A DNA stretch of 60,968 nt from Bacteroidales bacterium. Its GTDB lineage: Bacteria; Bacteroidota; Bacteroidia; Bacteroidales; UBA932. The stretch covers positions 1-60,968 of the forward strand of contig JAFZME010000086.1 in the NCBI GenBank assembly GCA_017553405.1, written 5' to 3'. The first letter of the stretch is position 1. Every line of letters begins with the position of its first letter. The position numbers and the translations under genes are program-made. Shown piece by piece: positions 1-9,829 of this stretch. The notes beneath the pieces are model-generated. The model was not told where the DNA came from. It worked only from the letters and a program-made list of their open reading frames with translations, and made no database searches.

Positions 1-1
1 C

Positions 2-510
<509 letters not shown>

Positions 511-511
<1 letters not shown>

Positions 512-2037
512 TGGATAAAATCCTCATATTGGACTTCGGATCCCAGTATACGATGCTCATCGCACGGCGTATACGCGAGTGCTGCGTCTATTGCGAGATC
601 CACCCGTTCGACAAAATCCCGCAGATAGATTCTTCCGTCAAGGGCGTCATCCTGTCGGGAAGCCCGTCTTCGGTCAACGATGAAAACGCCCCCGTCGCCC
701 GTCTCGACGGGATAAAGGGCCGCCTCCCGCTCCTCGGCATCTGCTACGGCGCCCAGAGACTGGTGCGCGACGGCGGCGGAGTGGTCGCCCCGGAGGCGAT
801 AAGGGAGTATGGCCGCGCAACGATCACGGTCACCGACAGCGAAGACCCGCTCCTTCAGGGGGTTCGCAGCGGCTCCACAGTGTGGATGTCCCACGGCGAC
901 ACGATGGTCAGCCTTCCGAAAGGCTTCAGCGTGAGCGCATCGTCCGGCGACATCCCGAACATCGCCTACAAGATTGACGGCGAGCCGACCTGGGGCATCC
1001 AGTTCCACCCGGAAGTCCACCACACCGAGGACGGCGCAAGGCTGATTTCAAACTTCGTCATCGGGATATGCGGCTGCAAGGCCGACTGGACCCCGGAGAA
1101 TTTCATCACGGAGACCGTGAAGGACATCCGTGCCAAAGTCGGCGGCGACGATGTCATCCTCGGCCTTTCCGGCGGAGTGGATTCCTCTGTGGCGGCGCTC
1201 CTTTTGAAAAAGGCGATCGGCGGCCGTCTCCACTGCATTTTCGTCAATTCCGGCCTGCTCCGCAAGAATGAGTACGAGAAGGTACTCGCCTCCTACGAGG
1301 GTATGGGCCTCAATGTCACCGGAGTGGACGCTTCGGAGAAATTTCTCGCCGACCTCAGAGGCGTTGAGGAGCCCGAGCAGAAGAGAAAGATCATCGGCCG
1401 CGACTATGTCGAAGCCTTCAACGAGGCGGCGAAGAGCATCGACGGAGCCAAATGGCTCGCACAGGGGACAATCTATCCCGACGTGATAGAATCCTCCTCC
1501 GTCGGCGGCCCCTCCCGCACCATCAAGTCTCACCACAACGTCGGCGGCCTTCCCGAGGATATGAAACTCGGGATAGTTGAGCCGCTGCGCCTTCTCTTCA
1601 AGGACGAAGTCAGGCGAGTCGGCAAGGCCATCGGGCTTGATCCCGCAATCCTCGGCCGCCACCCCTTCCCGGGCCCCGGCCTAGGCATCCGCGTCCTCGG
1701 CGAAGTGACTGAAGAAAAACTCCGCATCCTCCGCGATGCAGACGACATATTCATTACCCTGCTCCGTGAAAGGGGCCTCTATGACAAGGTCTGGCAGGCC
1801 GGCGTGATGCTCCTCCCCGTGCGGAGCGTCGGCGTGATGGGCGACGACAGGACCTATGAAAACTGCGTTGCCCTCCGTGCCGTCACCTCCGTCGACGGGA
1901 TGACCGCCGACTGGGTGCGCCTCCCCTATGATTTCCTTGCGGAGGTCTCCAGCGAAATCATAGGCCGTGTACGCGGAGTCAACAGGGTAGTCTATGACAT
2001 ATCATCCAAACCCCCGGCAACGATAGAATGGGAATGA
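511..2037 (+). CDS. guaA: GMP synthase (glutamine-hydrolysing)
   Basis: Amidates XMP to GMP using glutamine and ATP. The 508 residues match the usual length. An N-terminal class I glutamine amidotransferase domain starts DFGSQYT, has the nucleophile Cys78 in LLGICYG and the catalytic His/Glu in [10 protein letters not shown] near residue 170. It is followed by the ATP pyrophosphatase domain with the P-loop LSGGVDSS near 215, and by the C-terminal dimerisation domain containing [12 protein letters not shown]. The start ATG overlaps the guaB stop. The 3' end overlaps the next gene by 10 nt, so this is one operon. In the amidotransferase the usual Met-Gln after the Cys is replaced by Ala-Gln (CYGAQ), a small variation not expected to abolish activity. 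Confidence 0.97.
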
Positions 2038-3557
2038 CAAAATTCAATATACCTGAGGTCGAAGGAATACTCCTCGGCGGCAAAAAGATAGACATCGGCA
2101 CCCTCCCGATGGAGGATGTCCGCCAGTGCTACGATTTCCTTAAGGACTTCGCGTCCGACAAGGTGATATACGGGATCAACACCGGCTTCGGGCCTATGGC
2201 CCAGTGGAGGGTGGACGACAAGTCCCTTTCCGCGCTGCAGTACAATATCATCCGCAGCCATTCGACTGGCGCGGGCGAACCGCTTCCCGACATTTACGTC
2301 AAGGCGGCCCTCATCGCGAGGCTCGGCACCTTCCTTCAGGCGAAGAGCGGCGTCCACCCGTACCTGGTGGAGCTTCTCGTGGAGATGATCAACCGCGACA
2401 TCCTGCCGTTCATCCCGCAGCACGGCAGCGTCGGCGCCAGCGGCGACCTCGTGCAGCTGGCCCATATGGCCCTCTGTATGATCGGCGAAGGCAAGGTCCA
2501 TTACAAGGGCGAATGGCGCCCCAGCGGCGAAGTGCTGAAGGAGAACGGCCTGGAGCCGTTCCGCATCCATATCCGCGAAGGCCTGTCGATATGCAACGGC
2601 ACGTCGTTTATGACAGGCATAGGCGTGGTCAACAACATCTACGCGAAGCGCCTCCTCGACTGGGGCACGCTCGCCGCGGTGATGATGAACGAGATCGCCT
2701 CGTCCTACGACGACCTGATGGCGGAGCCCCTCAACGAGGTGCGCCGCCAGGACGGCCAGCAGACCATCGCCCGCCGTATGCGCGAGCTCAGCAAGGGCAG
2801 CGGATGCCTCGCCAGCCGTGAGCACGAGCTCTACGACGGCGGCCACAAGGAGAAGACCTTCGACCATAAGGTCCAGGCCTACTATTCCCTCCGCTGCACT
2901 CCGCAGATTCTCGGCCCCGTGAGCGAGACCTTCGCCAACGCTGCGAGGGTGCTTGAGCGTGAGCTCAACTCCGCCTGCGACAACCCCATAGTCGATCCGG
3001 AGACGCGCAACGTCTACCACGGAGGCAATTTCCACGGCGACTATGTCTCTCTGGAGGAAGACAAGGTGAAGATTGCCGCCGTCCGCCTCATCCAGACGGC
3101 CGAGCGCCAGCTCAACTACCTCTTCCACGACCGCATCAACGGCATTCTCCCGCCGTTCCTCAACCTCGGCACTCTCGGTCTCAACTACGGGATGCAGGCC
3201 TGCCAGTTCACGGCGACCTCGACCACGGCCGAGTGCCAGACGCTCGCTATGCCCAACTATGTCCACACCATCCCCAACAACAACGACAACCAGGACATCG
3301 TGAGTATGGGCACCAACAGCGCCCTGCTCTGCAAGCGGGTGCTCGACAACGGCTACCAGGTGTTCGCCATCCAGTACATCGCGCTGGCGCAGGCTGTGGA
3401 CTGCCTCGGCATCGCCGACCGGCTCGCTCCCGCCTCCCGCAAGGCCTACGATGCGGTCCGTGCCATCATCCCTGTCTTCAAGGAGGACTCTCCGTTCTAC
3501 GAGCAGATCGCTCAGGTTGAGGCCTGGCTGCGCGAAAATCCGCTCAATCTCGACTGA
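2028..3557 (+). CDS. Aromatic amino acid ammonia-lyase, tyrosine ammonia-lyase type
   Basis: MIO-cofactor enzyme of the HAL/PAL/TAL family, which eliminates ammonia from an aromatic amino acid. The cofactor triad Ala137-Ser138-Gly139 lies in GSVGASGD, and the catalytic Tyr is in YGINTGFG near residue 48. Automatic pipelines would call it histidine ammonia-lyase (hutH). However, the position of the HAL-specific Glu (NQED in Pseudomonas HAL) is Gln here (DNQDIVSMG), as in tyrosine and phenylalanine lyases. The blocks [21 protein letters not shown] and [17 protein letters not shown] closely resemble what I remember of the Flavobacterium johnsoniae tyrosine ammonia-lyase. No hut, flexirubin or aryl-polyene gene is adjacent. 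It overlaps guaA by 10 nt and ends 1 nt before the next gene. A second ATG at 2034 is an alternative start. Product would be 4-coumarate if the substrate is tyrosine (inference). Confidence 0.8.
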   Translation: MGMTKFNIPEVEGILLGGKKIDIGTLPMEDVRQCYDFLKDFASDKVIYGINTGFGPMAQWRVDDKSLSALQYNIIRSHSTGAGEPLPDIYVKAALIARLGTFLQAKSGVHPYLVELLVEMINRDILPFIPQHGSVGASGDLVQLAHMALCMIGEGKVHYKGEWRPSGEVLKENGLEPFRIHIREGLSICNGTSFMTGIGVVNNIYAKRLLDWGTLAAVMMNEIASSYDDLMAEPLNEVRRQDGQQTIARRMRELSKGSGCLASREHELYDGGHKEKTFDHKVQAYYSLRCTPQILGPVSETFANAARVLERELNSACDNPIVDPETRNVYHGGNFHGDYVSLEEDKVKIAAVRLIQTAERQLNYLFHDRINGILPPFLNLGTLGLNYGMQACQFTATSTTAECQTLAMPNYVHTIPNNNDNQDIVSMGTNSALLCKRVLDNGYQVFAIQYIALAQAVDCLGIADRLAPASRKAYDAVRAIIPVFKEDSPFYEQIAQVEAWLRENPLNLD

Positions 3558-3558
3558 T

Positions 3559-4386
3559 ATGGACGCACTTCTGAAAGAGAAGCTTCGCCGCATTAAGCAC
3601 GTGGCACTTGATATGGACGGCACAATCTACCTGTCCAACAGCATATTCCCGTTCACGCTCGATTTTCTCGCGAAGCTCGGGCGTCTCGGGATTTCTTACT
3701 CCTTCCTCACCAACAACCCCACCCGCTCGCTCGAGGACTACCTCGCAAAACTCGACAGGATGGGCATCAGCGCGTCGAAGGAGCAGATGTACAGCACCGT
3801 GCCGGCGACCATAGACCATATCAAAGAGAAATATCCTTCGGCGAAGAGGCTGTTTCTTCTCGGCACGCCCTCGATGATACGCCAGTTCGAGGACGCCGGC
3901 TTCGAGAGCACGGCCGAATCGGCCGACGACAGGCCCGACCTCGTCGTCGTGGCCTTCGACACGACTCTTGTCTATCCGCGCCTCTGCCGGGCCGCCTGGT
4001 GGGTGGCGCAGGGGCTGCCGTACGTGGCCACCAACCCCGACAGGGTGTGCCCGACGGACCAGCCGACCATCCTTGTCGACTGCGGCTCCCTCATCGCCTG
4101 CATCGAGCAGGCCACGGGCCGCCGGCCGGACACCGTCATCGGCAAGCCCGACCCCGCGATGATCCGCGGCATCGAGCACCGCTACGGCCTAAAGGCCGAG
4201 GAGATCGCTATGGTCGGCGACCGCATCTACACGGATGTGGAGTGCGCCTACAATGCCGGCGCGTTCGGCGTTCTCGTGCTCAGCGGCGAGACGACTCTGG
4301 AGATGGCCCGCGAATGGCCCCACGCCCCGTCGCTCATCTGCCGCGACATAGAAGAACTTGGAAATCTTTTAGAAGAAGCAAAATAA
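3559..4386 (+). CDS. HAD-superfamily phosphatase, class IIA (NagD/AraL-like)
   Basis: Cytosolic phosphatase of the HAD-IIA family acting on small phosphorylated metabolites. Of its 275 residues, the nucleophile Asp18 and general acid Asp20 sit in LDMDGT, motif II is LTNNP, the lysine motif is near IGKPDP and the acidic motif is GDRIYTD. A C2-type cap domain lies between them. I chose the ATG directly after the lyase stop, since the frame stays open further upstream but only over the previous gene. The stop overlaps the next start (TAATG), coupling it to the glycerol-1-phosphate dehydrogenase. Bacillus subtilis has the same pair side by side as AraL and AraM, which suggests that the phosphatase acts on glycerol phosphate or a related compound (inference). 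Family is certain, substrate unknown. Confidence 0.85.
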   Translation: MDALLKEKLRRIKHVALDMDGTIYLSNSIFPFTLDFLAKLGRLGISYSFLTNNPTRSLEDYLAKLDRMGISASKEQMYSTVPATIDHIKEKYPSAKRLFLLGTPSMIRQFEDAGFESTAESADDRPDLVVVAFDTTLVYPRLCRAAWWVAQGLPYVATNPDRVCPTDQPTILVDCGSLIACIEQATGRRPDTVIGKPDPAMIRGIEHRYGLKAEEIAMVGDRIYTDVECAYNAGAFGVLVLSGETTLEMAREWPHAPSLICRDIEELGNLLEEAK

Positions 4387-5729
4387 TGCAGGAGAGAATT
4401 TTAAAGGCTTTGTCCATAGCCACCGACACCAAAGTGTTCGAGATGGGCAGCGGTATGGCCGGCAGGGCGCCGGAAGTGTTCAGACAGTGTTTTCCGGGCC
4501 GCAAGGCGATGGTTGTGGCGGACGTCCACACCTGGCCGGTGCTCGGGGAAGAAGTATTTGCCAAACTGCAGGAAGCAGGCATCCCCGTCGGGAAGCATAT
4601 CTTCCCGGAGGAAGAGTTCCACGCCGAGTGGAAGTACGTGGAGCAGGTGGACGCGCTGCTGGACGCCGAGCCGGAAGCCGTGCTCGTCTCCGTCGGCTCC
4701 GGAGTCATCAACGACCTATGCAAACTCTCCTCCCACCGCCACGGCCGGTCTTATCTCACGCTGCCCACGGCGGCGTCCGTAGACGGCTACTCCTCGTTCG
4801 GTGCCTCCATCACCTATAAAGGCCTCAAGCAGACCTTCGAATGTCCTGCCCCTGCGGCAATCCTTGCGGACATCGACGTCATCGCCGCCGCGCCGAAGGA
4901 AATGACGGCCGCCGGCTACGCCGACCTGGCCGCCAAGGTCCCCTGCGGCGCCGAGTGGATGATTGCCGACCTCTTCGGCACGGAGCCCATCCAGCCCGCC
5001 GCCTGGCACGTCCTCCAGGATGTCCTGGACGAGATGCTGTCCGATCCTGAAGGCATCGCCGCCGGCAATCCCGAGGCCATCGCCCTTCTTTTCGAGGGCC
5101 TGACCTACAGCGGCTTTGCAATGCAGTCGGCCCGTTCCAGCCGCCCGGCTTCCTGCACCGATCACCTGTTCAGCCACTATCTCGATATGACGGAGCACCG
5201 CTACAAGGGCAAACTCCAGAGCCACGGCTTCCAGGTCGCGATAGGCACGCTCACGATGTGCGCCTTCTTCGACGCCTTCCTTGAGATGGATCTCAGCGGC
5301 CTTGATATCGACGCTTGCGCCGCCGCCTGGCCCTCCCTCGAAGAGGAGCAGGAGCGCGCCCGCCGCATCTTCCGCAACTTCGTCGATCCGGAGCTCGGCG
5401 TAAGGGAGATCACGAAAAAGTACGGCGACAAGGAAGTTGTCCGCGAGCAGCTCCGCAAGGTCCGTGACAACTGGCCCGCCCTCAAGGCGCAGTACCGCGC
5501 ACAGGTCTATCCTTTTGCCAAGATGCAGAAGTTGTTCGCCATCGTCGGCGCTCCGACAGACCCCACCGACATCGGCGTGAGCAGGCAGATGCTCCGCGAT
5601 ATGGTGCCGTTCACCCAGCTGATGCGCTACCGTATCAATCTGCTCGACCTCGCCAAGCGCGCCCGCATCTACGACGCCCTCGTCGAGAAGGTCTTCGGCC
5701 CCGGCGGCCCCTGGGACGTCCGCGGATAA
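4386..5729 (+). CDS. araM: sn-glycerol-1-phosphate dehydrogenase (AraM-type)
   Basis: Iron-alcohol-dehydrogenase/dehydroquinate-synthase fold enzyme that reduces dihydroxyacetone phosphate to sn-glycerol-1-phosphate with NAD(P)H. At 447 residues it shows the nucleotide-binding SVGSGVINDLCK, the family motif PTAASVDGYSS and metal-ligand candidates in DLAAK, DHLFSH and the SHGFQVAIG histidine. These blocks fit bacterial AraM better than glycerol dehydrogenase. Glycerol-1-phosphate is the archaeal-type lipid backbone enantiomer and in bacteria feeds prenylglyceryl phosphates. No prenyltransferase gene is in this window. It is coupled to the HAD phosphatase by a 3-nt overlap (TAATG), and the nucleotidase follows after 14 nt. 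The exact cofactor and metal cannot be told from sequence. Confidence 0.85.
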   Translation: MQERILKALSIATDTKVFEMGSGMAGRAPEVFRQCFPGRKAMVVADVHTWPVLGEEVFAKLQEAGIPVGKHIFPEEEFHAEWKYVEQVDALLDAEPEAVLVSVGSGVINDLCKLSSHRHGRSYLTLPTAASVDGYSSFGASITYKGLKQTFECPAPAAILADIDVIAAAPKEMTAAGYADLAAKVPCGAEWMIADLFGTEPIQPAAWHVLQDVLDEMLSDPEGIAAGNPEAIALLFEGLTYSGFAMQSARSSRPASCTDHLFSHYLDMTEHRYKGKLQSHGFQVAIGTLTMCAFFDAFLEMDLSGLDIDACAAAWPSLEEEQERARRIFRNFVDPELGVREITKKYGDKEVVREQLRKVRDNWPALKAQYRAQVYPFAKMQKLFAIVGAPTDPTDIGVSRQMLRDMVPFTQLMRYRINLLDLAKRARIYDALVEKVFGPGGPWDVRG

Positions 5730-5743
5730 AACACTCTGTCACG

Positions 5744-7522
5744 ATGAGTAAAAGCAGTATGGTTGCATCTTTTCTCCTGGCGGTCATCGCCGCCGTCTTT
5801 ATCGGGTGCAAGGAGGAGATGCCTGTCGGGTCGCCTGTCCCTGCTCCAGAGCCTGATCCGGAGCCGGTGGTGGACGACGGACGTCCTGCGCCGGGGGACT
5901 ACCTGCTGCCGCTCATCGAGACCACCGACCTTCACGGCTATGTCGTCGACAACGACAACGGCACCATTCATTACCGTCTTGCATATATCGCCGACAAGGC
6001 CAATGACATCCGCGGCAAAAGCGGCGAGATCGATAAGGACCGCCTCGTGCTTCTGGACGGAGGCGACCTCTATCAGGGAGCCGCCATTTCCAATCTCCTC
6101 GACGGCTGGCCGGTCTTCGCCGCGATGGACAAGATGGGCTACGACGCCGTGGCTCTCGGCAACCACGAGTTCGACTGGGGTTTCGACAACACCGTGGACG
6201 CTGATGCCACTATGCCGGACTATGATAGGTCCGGCCAGCGCTGCGTCAACTCGGTGCCCGTGCTCTGCGCCAATCTTTATAAAAATGGCGCGCGAGTGTC
6301 GTCCACCAGCGATTATGTCATCCTCGAGAAGAACGCAGTCAACTCCGCCGGCAAGACCATAAGCGTCAAGATCGGCGTCATAGGCTTCGCCGTCAATTAC
6401 TCAAGCAGCATCCTGGCTTCCAGGTTCGCCGACCAGGGCTACTCCATCAATGAGAACTATTCGATAGCGAGCAGTATCGCCCGGGACCTGGAGTCCTCCG
6501 GGCAGTGCGACGCCACGATTCTCCTGATTCACGGCGCCGCCGAAAACGCAGCCGGCCGGCTCGGCTCCGGCAGTCCCATCGACCTTGTCCTCGGCGGCCA
6601 CAGCCACACCTATTCCTCCGGCACAACCTCCTATGGAGTTCCTTATCTGCAGGGCGGCAGATATGGCGAGCGCTATGCTTATGCCGACCTGAAGTTCAAT
6701 GTGGACGCTGAAACCCGCGAGATATCGTTCAAAAGCGTCGTCAACCAGAAGATCCTGTCCGTCGACTCCACCCGCGATATCCACACAACCCCTGCCCAGA
6801 ACTCCTGGGAGCTGGACGAAGAGGTCCTCGCCATTTCCGACGAAGCGGTAGACGCCACGTCGCAGCAGATGAACGACGTCATCGGTTATATCACCGTCGG
6901 GGCCTCGTCCTACACCATCAACGGAAGCGGCGACCGCGCAGCCGTCATTTCCAACTGGATGTGCGACATTCTGCGCAGCATCGGAGATGCCGACGTAGCC
7001 TTCGTCAACGCCGGCGGCGTCCGCACCTACTTCTCGCTCGGCGGCCAGTCCCGGCTCGACATCACCGTCTCCAACGTTTATGAGATGTTCCCCTTCAGCA
7101 ACACCGTCTACGTCTACAATATCACCTATGGCGACCTGCTCAAGGTGTTCGAGTATTCGATGACCTACCAGGGGCAGGTGCTGTTCTCGCGAATGACCGG
7201 TATGGACTGCTGTTTCAACGGCAGCAATATCATATCATTGAAGAAAGACGGCACGGTCATCTACCAGAACGGGACGTGGACCGGCAACTGGGCGTCGTAC
7301 ACCCTGAACCTTGCCGTGAGCGAGTACGTGGCCACAACCCGGCGCGACGACAGCGCCACGGGGCTTAAAAACCCCCTCATCGAGTGGAATTCCACCACCA
7401 GGCTCATTTCCAATGACCTTGTAGACAACGAGAACGCCGTCCGCGTGCTCCGCGAAGAAGCCTCCGCCTCCGGCGGCCACCTCTACATCGACACCGCCGC
7501 GCATTTCATAGCCCAGCCTTAG
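5744..7522 (+). CDS. 5'-nucleotidase/metallophosphatase lipoprotein
   Basis: Surface or periplasmic phosphatase of the UshA/5'-nucleotidase family. A lipoprotein signal ends at Cys22 (VFIGC), followed by a Pro/Glu linker. The N-terminal calcineurin-like domain has the metal motifs TTDLHGY, GGDLYQG, GNHEFDWG and GGHSHTY. The C-terminal nucleotidase domain contains AAVISNWMCD and FVNAGGVR, which close over the substrate. The protein has 592 residues, a normal length. It is the last gene of the guaBA operon, so salvage of exogenous nucleotides is a sensible role (inference). A cyclic-nucleotide phosphodiesterase activity is the main alternative. Confidence 0.87.
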   Translation: MSKSSMVASFLLAVIAAVFIGCKEEMPVGSPVPAPEPDPEPVVDDGRPAPGDYLLPLIETTDLHGYVVDNDNGTIHYRLAYIADKANDIRGKSGEIDKDRLVLLDGGDLYQGAAISNLLDGWPVFAAMDKMGYDAVALGNHEFDWGFDNTVDADATMPDYDRSGQRCVNSVPVLCANLYKNGARVSSTSDYVILEKNAVNSAGKTISVKIGVIGFAVNYSSSILASRFADQGYSINENYSIASSIARDLESSGQCDATILLIHGAAENAAGRLGSGSPIDLVLGGHSHTYSSGTTSYGVPYLQGGRYGERYAYADLKFNVDAETREISFKSVVNQKILSVDSTRDIHTTPAQNSWELDEEVLAISDEAVDATSQQMNDVIGYITVGASSYTINGSGDRAAVISNWMCDILRSIGDADVAFVNAGGVRTYFSLGGQSRLDITVSNVYEMFPFSNTVYVYNITYGDLLKVFEYSMTYQGQVLFSRMTGMDCCFNGSNIISLKKDGTVIYQNGTWTGNWASYTLNLAVSEYVATTRRDDSATGLKNPLIEWNSTTRLISNDLVDNENAVRVLREEASASGGHLYIDTAAHFIAQP

Positions 7523-7543
7523 GCGTCCGTTAAGAATTTTTTG

Positions 7544-7551
7544 TATCTTTG
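7544..7551 (+). promoter_or_regulatory. Bacteroidota -7 promoter box (TATCTTTG)
   Basis: Perfect match to TAnnTTTG, 22 nt upstream of the 93-residue protein gene. No clear TTTG box is seen 19-21 nt further upstream. It would start a transcript covering this gene and the metal ATPase. Confidence 0.6.
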
Positions 7552-7573
7552 CACGTTTTAATTAGAGAACGAT

Positions 7574-7855
7574 ATGAATCTGAGAGACATCAAGAAAGAC
7601 ATCGAGTATGTGATCGGTGCATTTGTGGACGACTGCTCCACTTTCCTTTCCGTCAAACCCGGCAAGAACGCCGAGGAGATAACGGGCCTCATCGACGAGG
7701 CTGTCGATCTTTTCAACGGCCTGCGCGACAAAGTCGGCGCCCCCGAAGGCAACAAGCGCGTCTTCTATGCCGAGATCCGCAAGGAGCTCCTCGAGAAGAC
7801 AGACGCTCTCTACGACCGTCTCGCCGCCGCCGTCAAGAAAGGACTTGCCGAATAA
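7574..7855 (+). CDS. Conserved hypothetical protein, 93 residues
   Basis: I do not recognise a named family. The 93-residue product is acidic/basic mixed, without Cys, signal peptide or membrane segment, and looks all-helical: a helix around residues 3-22, a loop with KPGKN, a helix over EEITGLIDEAVDLFNGLRDK, and a C-terminal helix rich in Lys, Glu and Ala. Translation from the ATG fits the promoter box 22 nt upstream. It ends 18 nt before the metal-transporting ATPase, so the two are probably co-transcribed. A link to metal handling is only suggested by position. Confidence 0.8.
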   Translation: MNLRDIKKDIEYVIGAFVDDCSTFLSVKPGKNAEEITGLIDEAVDLFNGLRDKVGAPEGNKRVFYAEIRKELLEKTDALYDRLAAAVKKGLAE

Positions 7856-7873
7856 GGTGCACAAAGCGAAGCT

Positions 7874-9829
7874 ATGGGACATCATCACGAAGAACATAGC
7901 TGCGACTGCGAGCACCACGCCCACCATCACGAAGAAGGCGGGCTTAAGGAGAGGATAATTAAAATATCGGTTGCGACCGTTCTTCTGGTCGTGGCCTTTA
8001 TAGTGGAGAAGACTGTCACGCTGAAAACGTGGCAGCTTCTTCTTGTTTATCTGGTGCCCTATCTTGTCGTCGGCTTCGACACTATCAAGGAGGCCGTCGA
8101 AGGCCTCATTGAAGGAGAGCCTCTCAACGAGAATTTCCTGATGACCATATCCACCGCCGGCGCCCTCTCGGTCGGGTTCTTCCCCGGCGCCGAGACGGAG
8201 TTCCCGGAGGCGGTGTTCGTGATGCTGTTCTTCCAGGTAGGCGAGATGTTCGAGGGCATAGCCGAAAGGCGCAGCAGGAAGGGCATATCCCACCTTATGG
8301 ACATAAGGCCCGACATCGCCCTGCTGGAGCGCGACGGCGCCATCGTTGAGGTGGATCCCGCCGAGGTAAGGATCGGCGAAGTCGTGATTGTCCGCCCCGG
8401 CGACAAGGTCCCGATGGACGGCATCGTGCTTGAGGGCTCTTCCACGCTGAACACCGTGGCTCTCACCGGCGAGAGTGTCCCCCGCATAGTCAATCCTGGC
8501 GGGGAAGTCCTTTCCGGCTGCATCAATCTTTCCGGGCTCCTGAGAGTCCGTGTCGAGAAAGTTTTCGAGGAGTCCACGGCGTCGCGCATCCTGCGCCTTG
8601 TGACCTCCGCCCAGGAAAAAAAATCCAAGAGCGAGGGCTTCATTACCCGTTTTGCTAAAATCTACACCCCGATAGTCGTTGCCGCTGCCGTGCTGGTGGC
8701 CCTTGTGCCCCCGCTGTTTTCCGGCGGTTTCGCAGAGGCTTTTCCCGTGTGGTTCTACAGGGCCCTGATGTTCCTTGTGGTATCGTGTCCCTGCGCCCTT
8801 GTCATATCCGTTCCGCTGGCGTTTTTCGGCACCATCGGAGGCGCTTCCAAAAGGGGCGTCCTTATCAAGGGTTCCAATTTCGTCGATCTGCTTTCGAGCG
8901 TCTCGACCGTTGTTTTCGACAAGACGGGGACGCTTACCGAAGGGGTATTCGAAGTCGTCGCCGTCCATCCTGAAATAATAGGGGAGAAGGAACTCCTGCA
9001 TCTGGCCTCCCACGTGGAGCGCTTCTCCACCCATCCTATTGCCGCAGCACTCCGCAAGGCGTATTCCGACGAGCACGACGAGTGCCTGGTGACCGGGACT
9101 GAGGAGTTTACCGGCGAAGGGATCTGCGCCATCGTCAACGGCAAGACTGTCAGCGTCGGCAACGAAAAACTTATGGAAAGAGTCGGCGCGGCCTGGCACC
9201 CCTGCTCCCACAACGGGACGATAGTCCACGTCGCCATCGACGGCCTCTATGTCGGCCACATAGTGATATCTGACAGGCTTAAGCCGGATGCGGCCGAGGC
9301 CGTCAGCGCCCTCAAGGCACTGGGAGTCGCGAAGACCGTGATGCTCACCGGCGACCGTGAGGAGGTCGGGCGAGCAGTGGCCGCCGAGCTCGGACTTTCG
9401 GACTACAAGGCGGAACTCCTCCCCGAGGACAAGGTGAACGAGGTCGAAAAGCTTCTTGGCCACGGCCCTCTCGCTTTTGCCGGCGACGGCATCAACGACG
9501 CCCCTGTGCTCATCAGGGCCGACATCGGTATCGCTATGGGCGCCCTTGGCTCCGACGCCGCCATCGAGGCAGCCGACGTGGTCGTGATGGACGACAAGCC
9601 GTCGAGGATAGCCGAGGCCATCCGCCTTTCCAGGCGTACTCTTCGTATCTCCCGCGAGAATATATGGTTTGCAATCGGGATCAAACTGCTGGTCCTCGTG
9701 CTCGCCGGATTCGGCCTTGCGACGATGTGGATGGCGGTCTTCGCCGACGTAGGCGTCACGGTCCTCGCCGTGCTCAATTCGATGAGGACGCTTAGTAGTA
9801 TTTCTTCTCCTCGCGGTAGAGCGCGATAA
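7874..9829 (+). CDS. P1B-type zinc/cadmium-exporting ATPase with His-rich N-terminus
   Basis: Inner-membrane heavy-metal efflux pump. The 651 residues lack the usual N-terminal HMA domain. Instead the first 27 residues are a His/Cys/Glu-rich tail (GHHHEEHSCDC, then HHAHHHEE) that can bind metal. Transmembrane motif CPC is at about 305-307 (SCPCAL), the phosphorylated Asp near 349 is in DKTGTLT, the nucleotide-domain HP motif is in THPIAAAL, and the hinge is GDGINDAPV near 538. The last membrane helix has ADVGVTVLAVLN, with the Asp typical of ZntA-like zinc pumps, plus an upstream Lys. Its end overlaps the convergent rodA by 38 nt, so the last residues (SSISSPRGRAR) are probably unconstrained tail. 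Zn2+ is the likely main substrate, with Cd2+ and Pb2+ possible. Confidence 0.92.
   Translation: MGHHHEEHSCDCEHHAHHHEEGGLKERIIKISVATVLLVVAFIVEKTVTLKTWQLLLVYLVPYLVVGFDTIKEAVEGLIEGEPLNENFLMTISTAGALSVGFFPGAETEFPEAVFVMLFFQVGEMFEGIAERRSRKGISHLMDIRPDIALLERDGAIVEVDPAEVRIGEVVIVRPGDKVPMDGIVLEGSSTLNTVALTGESVPRIVNPGGEVLSGCINLSGLLRVRVEKVFEESTASRILRLVTSAQEKKSKSEGFITRFAKIYTPIVVAAAVLVALVPPLFSGGFAEAFPVWFYRALMFLVVSCPCALVISVPLAFFGTIGGASKRGVLIKGSNFVDLLSSVSTVVFDKTGTLTEGVFEVVAVHPEIIGEKELLHLASHVERFSTHPIAAALRKAYSDEHDECLVTGTEEFTGEGICAIVNGKTVSVGNEKLMERVGAAWHPCSHNGTIVHVAIDGLYVGHIVISDRLKPDAAEAVSALKALGVAKTVMLTGDREEVGRAVAAELGLSDYKAELLPEDKVNEVEKLLGHGPLAFAGDGINDAPVLIRADIGIAMGALGSDAAIEAADVVVMDDKPSRIAEAIRLSRRTLRISRENIWFAIGIKLLVLVLAGFGLATMWMAVFADVGVTVLAVLNSMRTLSSISSPRGRAR

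Noticed and set aside
2028..3557. Histidine ammonia-lyase of a histidine utilisation operon
   Set aside because: No hutU, hutI or hutG nearby, and Gln replaces the HAL-specific Glu; the tyrosine-lyase reading fits better.
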